The notes under the pieces: model-generated
Databases searched by the model: none
The model's input: the letters and a program-made list of their open reading frames with translations, nothing else
Told to the model about the DNA's origin: nothing
Assembly (NCBI RefSeq): GCF_031202265.1
Contig: NZ_CP100604.1
Coordinates: 8,600,501 to 8,664,500, forward strand
Direction of reading: 5' to 3'
Source: Bradyrhizobium sp. Ash2021
Lineage (GTDB): Bacteria > Pseudomonadota > Alphaproteobacteria > Rhizobiales > Xanthobacteraceae
Length of the DNA: 64,000 nt
Program-made: the position numbers and the translations under genes
In this document: positions 1-7,269 of the stretch, piece after piece
How the letters are laid out: every line of letters starts with the position of its first letter
Numbering within the stretch: the stretch's first letter is position 1

Positions 1-98
1 GCAGGCAAATTATCGTTCTTTTTTAGGCATTTACGAATTCCTTTGGACGGCCTGCGGCGCTGCGATGGCGGCATGACGTCCCCGACAGGGTGTGAGCC

Positions 99-1499
99 AT
101 GAGCGCCGAAGCCCAAACGCCGGATCCGGAAATGGGGCCTCGGCGATCGCGGGTCGTCAAAAGCAACCGTACCCAGATCATCATCTTCTCCATCCTGACG
201 CTGATTCTGACCGCCGCCACGGTGTGGGGTGGCCGGGTTTGGCTGCGAAACTCCGAAACGCTGGTCTTTGCCGTCGGCGAGGCCAACGGTCCCGAGGCCC
301 GTTTCGCCGCCAGGCTTGCCGCGCTGCTGAAGAACAATTCGTCGCGGCTGCGGCTCAAGATCGTACCCAACGGCGACAATGCCAAGGCGCTGGCGCAGTT
401 CGACCGCAAGGAAGCCAATCTGGCGATCCTGCGCACCGACGCCAAGATCCCGGCCCGCGCGCGCGCGATCGCGATCCTCGAACATGACGTGGTGCTGGTG
501 CTGACCCCCGGCGGCAGGAAGATCAAGTCCGTTGCCGATTTGAGGAAAAAGAAGATCGCCGTGCTTGCCGACGGCGAAAACAGCGTCGCGTTTGTCCGCA
601 CTGTTCTCGAACTCTCGGATAACGCCGACGCCGCGTCCCGGGTGCAGATGGCCCCGCCCAATACGACCTTCGACAAGCTTTTTGCGTCAGGCTTCGGCGC
701 CGTGATCGCGATCGCACACGCCTCGAAGATGATGAAGGACAAGAGCTACGAGCAATATGCCAAGCACGGCGGCTTTACCCTGAACGCGATCGACGCGGCG
801 AAAGCGCTGGCCAGGAAATATCCGGCGCTCTCCGAAGAGACGGTGGCGACCGGCATGCTGTCCTCCTCGCCGGCGGTCCCCGACGACGACGTCGATACCA
901 TCGGGCTCGAGTGGCTGCTGGTCGCGCAATCCAGGCTGTCGACGACCACCGCGGGCGACCTCGCGCGCATCATCTACGAGAACAAGGCCGAGCTTGCGCT
1001 GGACGACGGCTTCGCCTCCAAGATCGAACCCGCTGAAACCGACAAGGACGCCTTTGTTGTCGCGCATCAGGGGGCCGCCGAATACATCAACGACGACACC
1101 AAGTCGTTCATGGATCGTTACAGCGACGTGATGTATCTGGGTGCGGCAGCGCTGAGCGTCATCGGGTCGATCTTCGCCGGCATCTACACCAAGGTCACGC
1201 GGGTCGCGCCCGAGAAGGCCGGCGAGCTTGCAACTGCCATCCTCGATATCGGCGAGCGGATGGAGTACGCCAAAACCCTCGATGCGCTCGACGAGCTGCA
1301 GGACGAACTCGAAGGGATATTGCGCGGCGCGGTGATAGGCCTGCGCGACGGCACCATCTCGAGCGACGGGCTGGACACGTTCAAGCTCGGCTATGAATTC
1401 GTCCGCGACGAGATCAGCATGCGCCGCGACCATCTGAAGCGGCACCCACCATCCCAGGACGACAATGTGGTTGCTGTGAAGACCGCGCAGAGCGCGTAG
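99..1499 (+). CDS. TAXI-family TRAP solute-binding protein, membrane-anchored
   Basis: 466 residues. It looks like the TAXI (TRAP-associated extracytoplasmic immunogenic) solute receptor family, which binds small carboxylates in the periplasm for TRAP transporters. One hydrophobic segment at about residues 26-45 serves as an uncleaved signal anchor, the binding fold occupies about 50-330, and a second hydrophobic helix lies at about 345-365, followed by an acidic, helical tail of about 100 residues. The second TM and tail are extra relative to ordinary TAXI receptors, so the protein is probably held in the membrane with the tail in the cytoplasm. No TRAP membrane subunit (DctQ/DctM) lies nearby, so the partner is unknown. 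The ATG at 99 follows a GTGTGAG-type weak ribosome site. A strong terminator follows directly. Family assignment is fairly safe, ligand unknown. Confidence 0.75.
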   Translation: MSAEAQTPDPEMGPRRSRVVKSNRTQIIIFSILTLILTAATVWGGRVWLRNSETLVFAVGEANGPEARFAARLAALLKNNSSRLRLKIVPNGDNAKALAQFDRKEANLAILRTDAKIPARARAIAILEHDVVLVLTPGGRKIKSVADLRKKKIAVLADGENSVAFVRTVLELSDNADAASRVQMAPPNTTFDKLFASGFGAVIAIAHASKMMKDKSYEQYAKHGGFTLNAIDAAKALARKYPALSEETVATGMLSSSPAVPDDDVDTIGLEWLLVAQSRLSTTTAGDLARIIYENKAELALDDGFASKIEPAETDKDAFVVAHQGAAEYINDDTKSFMDRYSDVMYLGAAALSVIGSIFAGIYTKVTRVAPEKAGELATAILDIGERMEYAKTLDALDELQDELEGILRGAVIGLRDGTISSDGLDTFKLGYEFVRDEISMRRDHLKRHPPSQDDNVVAVKTAQSA

Positions 1500-1522
1500 G
1501 GAATACTCCGCCCGCGCAAAAC

Positions 1523-1552
1523 AAAAATGCCGGCGTATCGCCGGCATTTTTT
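1523..1552 (+). terminator. Rho-independent terminator after the TAXI gene
   Basis: A perfect 9-bp GC-rich stem (ATGCCGGCG / CGCCGGCAT) with a 3-nt TAT loop is extended by A:T pairs and followed by a run of six T. It lies 24 nt after the stop codon. The A-run on the left gives a T-run on the other strand as well, so it may also stop transcription of the convergent small genes. Confidence 0.9.
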
Positions 1553-1575
1553 CTCCTCAAGCGCATTCAAGCAGC

Positions 1576-1752
1576 TCACGCGTGTTGCGAGAGCCAAATG
1601 TTGATGTCGGCAGCCCGCTGAAGCAGCTCGATGCGTTTCATAATGTCATCGCGTTCGCTTCCGCTTGGCAGCCTGGCGGCCTCGGCCTCAAGCCTTAGCT
1701 TGTGCTCTTCCAGTCGCTGCTCGAATGAATGCGGCTCAGATCGTTTTCTCAT
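1576..1752 (-). CDS. Small conserved-looking protein, 58 aa
   Basis: A 58-residue reading frame begins MRKRSEPHSFEQRL and ends in a TGA at 1576. The sequence is charged and helical, with heptad-like spacing (RLEEHKLRLEAEAARL, then RIELLQRAADI), and it has no TM segment or Cys. Its 5' end overlaps the 3' end of the upstream 52-residue gene by 17 bp in another frame, which suggests an operon with translational coupling. Small proteins of this type, with a central SGSERDDI-like turn, are familiar in Bradyrhizobium, but no function is known to me. Confidence 0.6.
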   Translation of the reverse strand: MRKRSEPHSFEQRLEEHKLRLEAEAARLPSGSERDDIMKRIELLQRAADINIWLSQHA

Positions 1753-1894
1753 CGGATAATCTCGGTGGTTGGAGACCAGGGCTGTTGGCCCAGCGGTCGA
1801 GCTGGTCGATGATTTTTTGATGGCTCGGCCGCCGCGGCTTTGGTGCCTCCGGCTCGTCTGAAAGTTTGCGGGGTAGCTTGACGGGGTCAGTCAT
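1736..1894 (-). CDS. Small proline-rich protein, 52 aa
   Basis: Starts MTDPVKLPRKLSDEPE. The ATG at 1894 is chosen because a GGGAGGA ribosome site sits 5 nt upstream; a longer frame from 1954 lacks one. It is rich in Pro, Lys, Arg and Asp/Glu and ends PPRLSDEKTI. No known domain. It is the first gene of a two-gene small-protein operon with the 58-residue gene, and it diverges from the RHH-like gene across a palindromic control region. Function unknown. Confidence 0.6.
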   Translation of the reverse strand: MTDPVKLPRKLSDEPEAPKPRRPSHQKIIDQLDRWANSPGLQPPRLSDEKTI

Positions 1895-1963
1895 GGCGTC
1901 CTCCCAAGACAAAAATATAGCCCGCCAAGCGCCGGATACAAGGCCATAAGTCATTGTTTTTAC

Positions 1964-2043
1964 TTGAGTATTTTGCTAAATTGACACAGTTGCCTCAATT
2001 GATGGAACCGACGTCGAGTTGCCTCGTTTAGCAAATTACTCAA
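1964..2043. promoter_or_regulatory. Large inverted repeat, candidate RHH operator
   Basis: Arms TTGAGTATTTTGCTAAA (1964-1980) and TTTAGCAAATTACTCAA (2027-2043) match as an inverted repeat at 16 of 17 positions. Between them lie two direct copies of AGTTGCCTC (1988-1996 and 2017-2025). It occupies the divergent intergenic space between two small-gene units, immediately before a ribbon-helix-helix-like gene, a family whose members often repress their own promoter. The binding role is inference. Confidence 0.5.
2004..2028 (+). promoter_or_regulatory. EcfG-type (general stress sigma) promoter
   Basis: GGAAC (2004-2008), 16 nt, CGTT (2025-2028). This is the exact alphaproteobacterial EcfG consensus GGAAC-N16/17-CGTT. 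It points at the RHH-like gene starting at 2068 and its -10 region overlaps the right arm of the inverted repeat, a place where a bound repressor would block transcription. Confidence 0.65.
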
Positions 2044-2067
2044 TTGGCTAACTTTGGGTGCGTCACC

Positions 2068-2310
2068 ATGAGCGAGATGCGTGGAGAGCGACTGCAGGTC
2101 ATGCTGTCTCCGGAGGAACTGGCCTTAGTCGACGATTTTCGCTTCCAACACCGCATGCCGACCCGGGCGGCGGCCGTGCGCGAACTTTTGCGGCACGGGC
2201 TGGGGGCCGGCGGCGCCGACGGCGTCTCCGGCATAAAATCCAGCAACTATGGCGTCTTCAACCGCGGGCCGGACGGGCACACGCAGGGCGACCCGGACGC
2301 GGCGGAATGA
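2068..2310 (+). CDS. Ribbon-helix-helix-like small regulator, 80 aa
   Basis: Starts MSEMRGERLQVMLSPEEL. The short strand (RLQVMLS), first helix (PEELALVDDFRFQHR) and second helix (TRAAAVRELLRHGL) are in the order and spacing of an RHH/Arc-MetJ DNA-binding domain in residues 1-45. A Gly-rich linker and a polar tail of about 30 residues follow. The ATG at 2068 is preferred to an upstream TTG at 2044 because the domain begins here. It sits downstream of an EcfG-type promoter and a large palindrome, so a stress-inducible, self-repressed regulator is likely. No toxin gene is adjacent, which argues against a simple toxin-antitoxin pair. Confidence 0.65.
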   Translation: MSEMRGERLQVMLSPEELALVDDFRFQHRMPTRAAAVRELLRHGLGAGGADGVSGIKSSNYGVFNRGPDGHTQGDPDAAE

Positions 2311-2420
2311 CGCGGCGCGTTCGCAGCCGTCGTGCCGGACAGCACCGGCGAGTCAGCACGGCTGAAACGGCAAGGACCGTCAGTTGATGACGGCACTTCA
2401 ATTCCTGCCGGCACGGAACA

Positions 2421-3305
2421 TCACCCGGCCGCGGCGTTTGTAGCGGCAGGCACCCTCGCCCGGATCTCCGCGATCTTGCGCTTCAGCGCGGCCTGGCGCG
2501 GATCGGGCAGCGCCGCCGCACGCGCTTCGGTAATCGCGCCGGCAAGATCGGGCAAGGGAAGCACACCGTCGAAGGTCGGCTTGGCGAGGCCGTCGATGAT
2601 CGCGTTCCAGTCCGCGATGCCCTGGCGATAGGGGTCGCCATAGCCCTCGATCATGCCCGCGGTCTGTACGATCGTGGATGCGGCCGCCGGCTGCTTGGTC
2701 AGGCTGCGGTCGATCATGTGCAGCCAGCGCTCGACCCAGACCCGCTCCTTGGTATAGCGCACCGAGTACCGCCGCCAGCGCTTCAGCGACGCCTCGAGCT
2801 TCAATCGGCGAATTCCCAGCCGGCTTGCGGCGCTGAAGCTGATCGAAACCGGCTTGTGCAGCCAGCCCACCCATTCAAGCGCATCGAGCACATACTCGGC
2901 GACAATGGCGGGGAGCGCGCTGATCAGTTCATCCAGCCGGAATTTCCTGACATCGCGGGTTGATTGAAGTTGCGGATTGCCGGCGGCGTCAGTGATTTCG
3001 GCAAGCTTCAATTGCGCGATCCGGATCGGATCTTCGTAGCTCATGCGCGCCGCCATCAGCCGCGCGATCTCGCCCAGCATCGCATCATCGACGCCGCGGC
3101 GGCCGACGAACCGCCGCAACCGGTCGACATAGAGCTGCGCGTACGCCGTACTCTGATAGTCGATCAGCGTATGGATGGCGTCGCTGGCCACCGGCGCAAC
3201 CGCTTCCGGCAATCCCTCCGGGAGAAACGGCGGCGTATCGTCCTCCTCGCCGATCAGATCGGCGAACAGATAACGCAGCGAAGACAGAACGCCGTCGTCT
3301 GACAC
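2421..3305 (-). CDS. DUF6537-like protein (IorB C-terminal domain without the POR domain)
   Basis: 294 residues from a GTG at 3305 preceded by GGGAG. The segment YAQLYVDRLRRF..MARLMAARMSYEDPIRIAQLK resembles the helical C-terminal DUF6537 region found after the pyruvate-oxidoreductase-gamma domain in indolepyruvate:ferredoxin oxidoreductase beta subunits (IorB). Those proteins are usually about 500 residues; here the catalytic N-terminal domain is absent, and the upstream DNA encodes a different protein, so this is a stand-alone domain. No Cys cluster, TM or signal peptide is visible. It follows the CNBD membrane protein by 17 nt, suggesting one transcript. Function unknown; family resemblance judged by eye. 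Confidence 0.55.
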   Translation of the reverse strand: MSDDGVLSSLRYLFADLIGEEDDTPPFLPEGLPEAVAPVASDAIHTLIDYQSTAYAQLYVDRLRRFVGRRGVDDAMLGEIARLMAARMSYEDPIRIAQLKLAEITDAAGNPQLQSTRDVRKFRLDELISALPAIVAEYVLDALEWVGWLHKPVSISFSAASRLGIRRLKLEASLKRWRRYSVRYTKERVWVERWLHMIDRSLTKQPAAASTIVQTAGMIEGYGDPYRQGIADWNAIIDGLAKPTFDGVLPLPDLAGAITEARAAALPDPRQAALKRKIAEIRARVPAATNAAAG

Positions 3306-3322
3306 TGTCGCGCTCCCAGTAC

Positions 3323-3988
3323 TCAAGCCGGCTTCGCTTCGGCGTTTTTTGCAATCTGCTGCGCCAACCGCTTTTCCAGCGCGTCGAGGTTCTGAAACAG
3401 CCGGGCGCTGGAGAGACGAAGGAAGTAGAAGCCGAAGGCGGGATTCTGCACGTAAAGCTCCTCGACCTTGCTGTAGCTGACGCTCAGGATGCGGCCGGCC
3501 TCGACGCATTCGAGCGACTGGGTTCGCGTGTTCGACGGCGACAGCATGCCGAGCTCGCCGACGATGGCGCCGATCGGCAATTCGATGCCGGACTCGACCA
3601 GCCGGAAACGGCCGCTGACGATGTAGAGCATGTCTTCGGCCTTCTCGTCCTTGTAGAACAGGACTTCCCCGGCCGCGCAATTGCGCTCGGTCATGAACGG
3701 CTTCAACCATTCCATCGACAGGTCGCTGTTGACGGATTTCTTCACGTCGCGGACCAGTTGCAGCATCTGGTGCAGCCGATACGAATTGACCATCAGCATC
3801 ACCGCCTGCACCACCATAACCAGATAATTGTGGATCGGAATGGCCGTCGCGAACAGGACGACGTTGGCGAGAATACCGAACACCCGCAACGGGATCATGG
3901 TCCGCATCGTCGTGGTGGCGACCACGAAGATGGACGCGAAAAGTGCGCCGGCGGTTCCGGCGTGTTCTGCCAGATGGGACGTATCCAT
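3323..3988 (-). CDS. Popeye-like membrane protein with cyclic-nucleotide-binding domain
   Basis: 221 residues from ATG 3988. Three hydrophobic helices (about 11-28, 33-50, 53-70) are followed by a cytoplasmic cNMP-binding fold (about 95-195). The phosphate-binding cassette is visible as GELGMLSPSNTRTQ, with Glu145 and Arg155 in the places that contact the ribose and phosphate of cAMP/cGMP; the usual Ala after the Arg-Ser/Thr is Gln. Three TM helices plus a C-terminal CNBD is the layout of Popeye-domain (POPDC) proteins, which also have bacterial relatives. It is divergent from a cyclic-nucleotide-gated K+ channel, which hints at a shared second-messenger role. It is likely co-transcribed with the DUF6537-like gene. 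A sensor or channel modulator is inferred. Confidence 0.65.
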   Translation of the reverse strand: MDTSHLAEHAGTAGALFASIFVVATTTMRTMIPLRVFGILANVVLFATAIPIHNYLVMVVQAVMLMVNSYRLHQMLQLVRDVKKSVNSDLSMEWLKPFMTERNCAAGEVLFYKDEKAEDMLYIVSGRFRLVESGIELPIGAIVGELGMLSPSNTRTQSLECVEAGRILSVSYSKVEELYVQNPAFGFYFLRLSSARLFQNLDALEKRLAQQIAKNAEAKPA

Positions 3989-4328
3989 GGGAGCCAACCA
4001 ATTCTAACCAGTGAATGTTTTCGCGATTCCGTATCCGCCGCGCTGCCATCGTAATGTTGACGGGCATCTTTTGATATACGGGGAAAAAACGACGTTTTGT
4101 CGGGATTCTCACAGATCCCGGCCAATTTTCCTGCCAACCTTGCCGGGCGGCGGCGTCCGAACCGGCGAGGTCCGGCGTCGCCGCTGACGGCGCCGGTCGG
4201 TCCCCGCCGGCAACGCCCTTCTCCGGCCGTCGTTGACGGCCCTCCCGGGGGCGGGCACCTTGCCGGACCGGCCACGCTTTGGCATGACCGCTAACAGCTT
4301 TTTTGCACCGATCAGGCGCCATTCCCCG
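3989..4328. other. Divergent intergenic region, 340 bp
   Basis: This stretch separates two divergent cNMP-domain genes. The left half (to about 4110) is AT-richer and probably holds the promoters; the right half (about 4130-4270) is extremely GC-rich with short near-repeats of GGCG/CCGG. I see no credible gene or recognisable sigma-70 or EcfG promoter in it. Confidence 0.5.
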
Positions 4329-5441
4329 ATGTCCAAGCGGCTCGTTCACCCGGCTCTGGCCCAGTTCATCACCGCAACGGCGGGCCGCAACATGACCAAC
4401 GCGGCCTATGTCGCGGTGACGATCGGCGTCGGCATGATGGTGATGCTGACGGTCACCCCGGCCTATGAGGCGGCGCATCACTGGGTCGATGCTGTCTTGT
4501 GGGGTTGCCTCGCCTACTTCGTGTTCGAATGGGTGGTGCGGCTGCGCCACGCCGTGCTGTTGCAACGCGGATGGGCCTATGCACTGTCCGGGCGCGGGCT
4601 GGTCGACGCCGCCGGTGCGGTCGCAGTGCCGCTGGCGATCGTCTGCGGCGTCGACCCCAAGACGGCGTGGCTGCTGAGCATCTTGTGGGTGCTCAAGGTG
4701 GTTCCGGGAATTCCCGGACTGCGGCAATTGCGCCGCGTGCTGGTGCAGGAATCCGGCCCGCTGTTGAGCGTGCTGGTGATCTTCCTGACGGTGGTGTTTC
4801 TCGCCTCGGTCGCCGAATATTTCCTGGAACACGACGTCCAGCCAGCCACTTTCGGCAGCGTACCGGATGCGCTGTGGTGGGCGGTCGTGACATTGACGAC
4901 GACCGGGTATGGCGACGTGGTACCGATCACACCGCTCGGCCGCCTGGTGGCCGCGCTGGTCATGATCTCGGGCCTCGGCGTGTTCGGGCTCTGGACCGGC
5001 ATCCTTGCCACCGGTTTCGCCGCGGAAACGCGCCGCGACAATTTCCTCAAGACCTGGGAATCCGTCAGCAAGGTTCCGTTCTTCGCCGCCCTCGGCCCCG
5101 CCGCGATCGCCGACGTGACCCACATGCTGCGCACCATGGATCTGCCGCCGCGCACCATGATCATCCGCAAGGGCCAGACCGGCGACTGCATGTATTTCAT
5201 CGCCGCTGGCGAGGTCGAGGTCGATCTGCCCGGCAAGAAGGTGGCGCTCGGCGAAGGCGCGTTCTTCGGCGAGATGGCACTGCTCGGCAATAATCTGCGC
5301 TCCGCCAATATCACCACCACGCGGCTGTCGAAGCTTCTGGTGCTCGACCTCGTCGACTTCCGCCTCTTGATGGCACGGCATCCCGATCTCGCCGAAACCA
5401 TCGACGCCGAGGCCAAGCGGCGCGCGCTCGAAAACAAATAA
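4329..5441 (+). CDS. MloK1-like cyclic-nucleotide-gated K+ channel
   Basis: 370 residues; the bacterial reference MlotiK1 (Mesorhizobium) is about 355. An S1-S4-like voltage-sensor region occupies about 20-135, with few S4 arginines. The pore helix and selectivity filter TTTGYGD are at residues 190-196, followed by S6 and a C-terminal CNBD at about 245-365. The CNBD cassette reads FFGEMALLGNNLRSA, with Glu315 and Arg324 intact. It should be an inner-membrane K+ channel opened by cAMP or cGMP. ATG 4329 was chosen because it gives the family length; an in-frame ATG at 4284 would add 15 residues and neither has a strong ribosome site. The enoyl-CoA hydratase gene begins only 14 nt after its stop. 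Confidence 0.88.
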   Translation: MSKRLVHPALAQFITATAGRNMTNAAYVAVTIGVGMMVMLTVTPAYEAAHHWVDAVLWGCLAYFVFEWVVRLRHAVLLQRGWAYALSGRGLVDAAGAVAVPLAIVCGVDPKTAWLLSILWVLKVVPGIPGLRQLRRVLVQESGPLLSVLVIFLTVVFLASVAEYFLEHDVQPATFGSVPDALWWAVVTLTTTGYGDVVPITPLGRLVAALVMISGLGVFGLWTGILATGFAAETRRDNFLKTWESVSKVPFFAALGPAAIADVTHMLRTMDLPPRTMIIRKGQTGDCMYFIAAGEVEVDLPGKKVALGEGAFFGEMALLGNNLRSANITTTRLSKLLVLDLVDFRLLMARHPDLAETIDAEAKRRALENK

Positions 5442-5455
5442 CAATGGAGAAAACC

Positions 5456-6241
5456 ATGTCCGACGCCGCCGAGACGACAACTGCGCCGGTGCTCGAGCTA
5501 TCAGGCCCCCGCGCCACCATCCGCCTCAACCGGCCAAAACATCTGAACCGGCTGCAGGCGGAAGACCTCGGCGACCTCGTAAAGCTGTTCGACCGGATCG
5601 AGGCCGATCCCGCCATCCGCGTGCTGGTCTTGACCGGCACCGGCCGCGCCTTCAGCGCCGGCTACGATCTCAACTCGGTCGCCGAGCGCGCGACCAGCGC
5701 CAGGGAAGAGCAGAGCGCCGGCTCGGCGTTCGAAGTGGTGGTCAACCGGCTGGAGGATCTCGGCGTGCCGACGATCTGCCGGCTCAATGGCGGCGTCTAT
5801 GGCGGCGCGACCGATCTGGCGCTGGCCTGCGATTTCCGCATCGGGATCGACACATCAGAGATGTTCATGCCGGCGGCACGGCTGGGCCTGCATTATTACA
5901 AGAGCGGCATCGCCCGCTATGTATCGCGGCTCGGCGCCGACAATGCCAAGAAGTTGTTCCTGACCGCGCAAAAGATCAGCGCGCCGGAAATGCTGCGGAT
6001 CGGCTATCTCACCGCGATGGTGCCGCTGGAATCGCTGGACGAGGAAGTCGACAGGCTCGCCACCATCCTCGCCGGCAACGCGCCGGTGGCGATGGCTGGC
6101 ATGAAGCGCGCCATCAACGAGATCGCCCACGGCAAGCTCGACGAGGCCGCCGCCGACCAGCGCCATCGCGAGAGCATGCGCGGCGCCGAGATCAAGGAAG
6201 GCATCAAGGCGTTCGCGGAAAAACGGCCGCCGCGGTTTTAA
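5456..6241 (+). CDS. Enoyl-CoA hydratase/isomerase family protein
   Basis: 261 residues of crotonase fold. The oxyanion-hole segments are visible as FSAGYDL (66-72) and NGGVYGGATD (111-120). The two catalytic Glu of classical enoyl-CoA hydratase are not both present: the first position is Asp120 and the second falls in a MPAARLGL segment without Glu, so it may be an isomerase, hydrolase or other crotonase-fold enzyme acting on an acyl-CoA. ATG 5456 is used because a GGAGA ribosome site at 5446-5450 precedes it; an ATG at 5444 overlaps that site. It may be read through from the channel gene, but the functional link is probably to the acyl-CoA genes that follow. Confidence 0.8.
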   Translation: MSDAAETTTAPVLELSGPRATIRLNRPKHLNRLQAEDLGDLVKLFDRIEADPAIRVLVLTGTGRAFSAGYDLNSVAERATSAREEQSAGSAFEVVVNRLEDLGVPTICRLNGGVYGGATDLALACDFRIGIDTSEMFMPAARLGLHYYKSGIARYVSRLGADNAKKLFLTAQKISAPEMLRIGYLTAMVPLESLDEEVDRLATILAGNAPVAMAGMKRAINEIAHGKLDEAAADQRHRESMRGAEIKEGIKAFAEKRPPRF

Positions 6242-6260
6242 AGACTCCGGAGGTCGATGA

Positions 6261-6408
6261 TCTCCCTCGCCCCGCTCTTCGCGGGGAGAGGGTTGGGGTG
6301 AGGGGCTGCTTCCACAAATTCGAAAGATGTGAGTATGCGGAGAGCCCCCCTCACCCGGATCGCATCTGCGATGCGATCCGACCTCTCCCCGCACGCGGGG
6401 CGAGGTGA
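6261..6408. repeat. Dispersed palindromic repeat, CCCCGC..GCGGGG family, copy 1
   Basis: A left block CTCCCTCGCCCCGC..GCGGGGAGAGGGTTGGGGTGAGGGG is mirrored by a right block CCCCTCACCCGGATCGCATC..GCGGGGCGAGG. Related copies lie at 24107-24248 and 40046-40180, with diverged versions at 14081-14216 and 18803-18994. Each arm also forms its own hairpin. Here it separates convergent genes and could act as a two-way terminator. Confidence 0.8.
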
Positions 6409-6425
6409 AGAGAAACCGCGCTAGG

Positions 6426-7139
6426 TTACTCCTCGACGAACGTCACCGTATCGGCCACGCTCGCGCGCGAGGTGCGGTAGCTGTTGACCTTGTGTTCGTG
6501 GTCCGCAAATCCGAACGAGATGCCGCAGACCACGCGGCGGTTGTCGCCGAGATTGAAGTGGCGGCGGATCAGCCCGGAATGCCGCGCCAGCGCCGCCTGC
6601 GGAATGGTGCCGAGACCGAGCGCCTGGGCGGCCAGCATGAAATTGGAGACATAGGCGCCGCAATCGATCGCGCCGTAGATCCCGAGCGGCTCGTCGGTAT
6701 GGATGATCGCGACATGTGGCGCGCCGAAGAAATTGTAGTTCTCCAGAGCCTGTTTGGCGTAGGCCATCTTGTCGCCTCTGATGATGCCGAGCGTGTTGTA
6801 GAGTTGAAAGCCGCTCTCGCGGCGGCGCTCGAGATAGACGCCGAGATATTCGCGCGGCGGGGTAAAGTCGTGGTCGTCCCGGGCGCCAGAAGCGGCTTCC
6901 GCATGGATCAATTTGCGAAACCGTTCCTTGGCCTCGCCGCTGGCGATCAACACCTGCCAGGGCTGGCTGTTGCACCATGATGCCGTGCGCTGCGCCGCGG
7001 TGAGAACATGCTCGATGGTCTCGCGCGGCACCTCTCGCGGCAGAAAGGCGCGAACCGAATAGCGTTCGCCCAACAGCTCTTCCAGCACGCCGATGCGGTC
7101 TTCGGTCGCATAGCGCGGCTTCGGCGTCTTGGCGTCCAT
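6426..7139 (-). CDS. Nitroreductase family flavoprotein
   Basis: 237 residues. An FMN-binding nitroreductase fold is indicated by the N-terminal RYSVRAF segment (about 22-28), SWCNSQPWQVLIASG (about 55-70) and a C-terminal CGISFGFADHEHKVN segment. These enzymes use NAD(P)H to reduce nitro groups, quinones or enones. The ATG at 7139 has AGGAAGAGGAAG upstream; a start at 7160 would precede that site. It is the last gene of the long minus-strand catabolic block, separated from the acyl-CoA dehydrogenase by a palindromic repeat. Its substrate in the pathway cannot be read from sequence. Confidence 0.88.
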   Translation of the reverse strand: MDAKTPKPRYATEDRIGVLEELLGERYSVRAFLPREVPRETIEHVLTAAQRTASWCNSQPWQVLIASGEAKERFRKLIHAEAASGARDDHDFTPPREYLGVYLERRRESGFQLYNTLGIIRGDKMAYAKQALENYNFFGAPHVAIIHTDEPLGIYGAIDCGAYVSNFMLAAQALGLGTIPQAALARHSGLIRRHFNLGDNRRVVCGISFGFADHEHKVNSYRTSRASVADTVTFVEE

Positions 7140-7155
7140 GACACTTCCTCTTCCT

Positions 7156-7267
7156 GTCATTCCGGGGCGCGCGCAGCGCGAACTATGATGTGCAATTGCA
7201 CATCGGAGAATCTCGATCCAAAATCTCTGGATTCCGGGTTCGCCGCTTCGCGGCGCCCCGGAATGAC
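7156..7267. repeat. GTCATTCCGGGG..CCCCGGAATGAC hairpin repeat, copy 1
   Basis: Terminal inverted arms GTCATTCCGGGGCGC and GCGCCCCGGAATGAC enclose a variable centre containing a second palindrome (TGTGCAATTGCACA). The same element recurs at 8537, 9916, 11183 and 32309. Confidence 0.85.
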
Positions 7268-7269
7268 GG

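Noticed and set aside
2421..5480. A 1019-codon open frame on the minus strand
   Set aside because: Only its last 294 codons are real. The rest runs antisense through two well-recognised cNMP-domain genes and has a His/Arg/Gln-rich composition typical of antisense GC-rich DNA.
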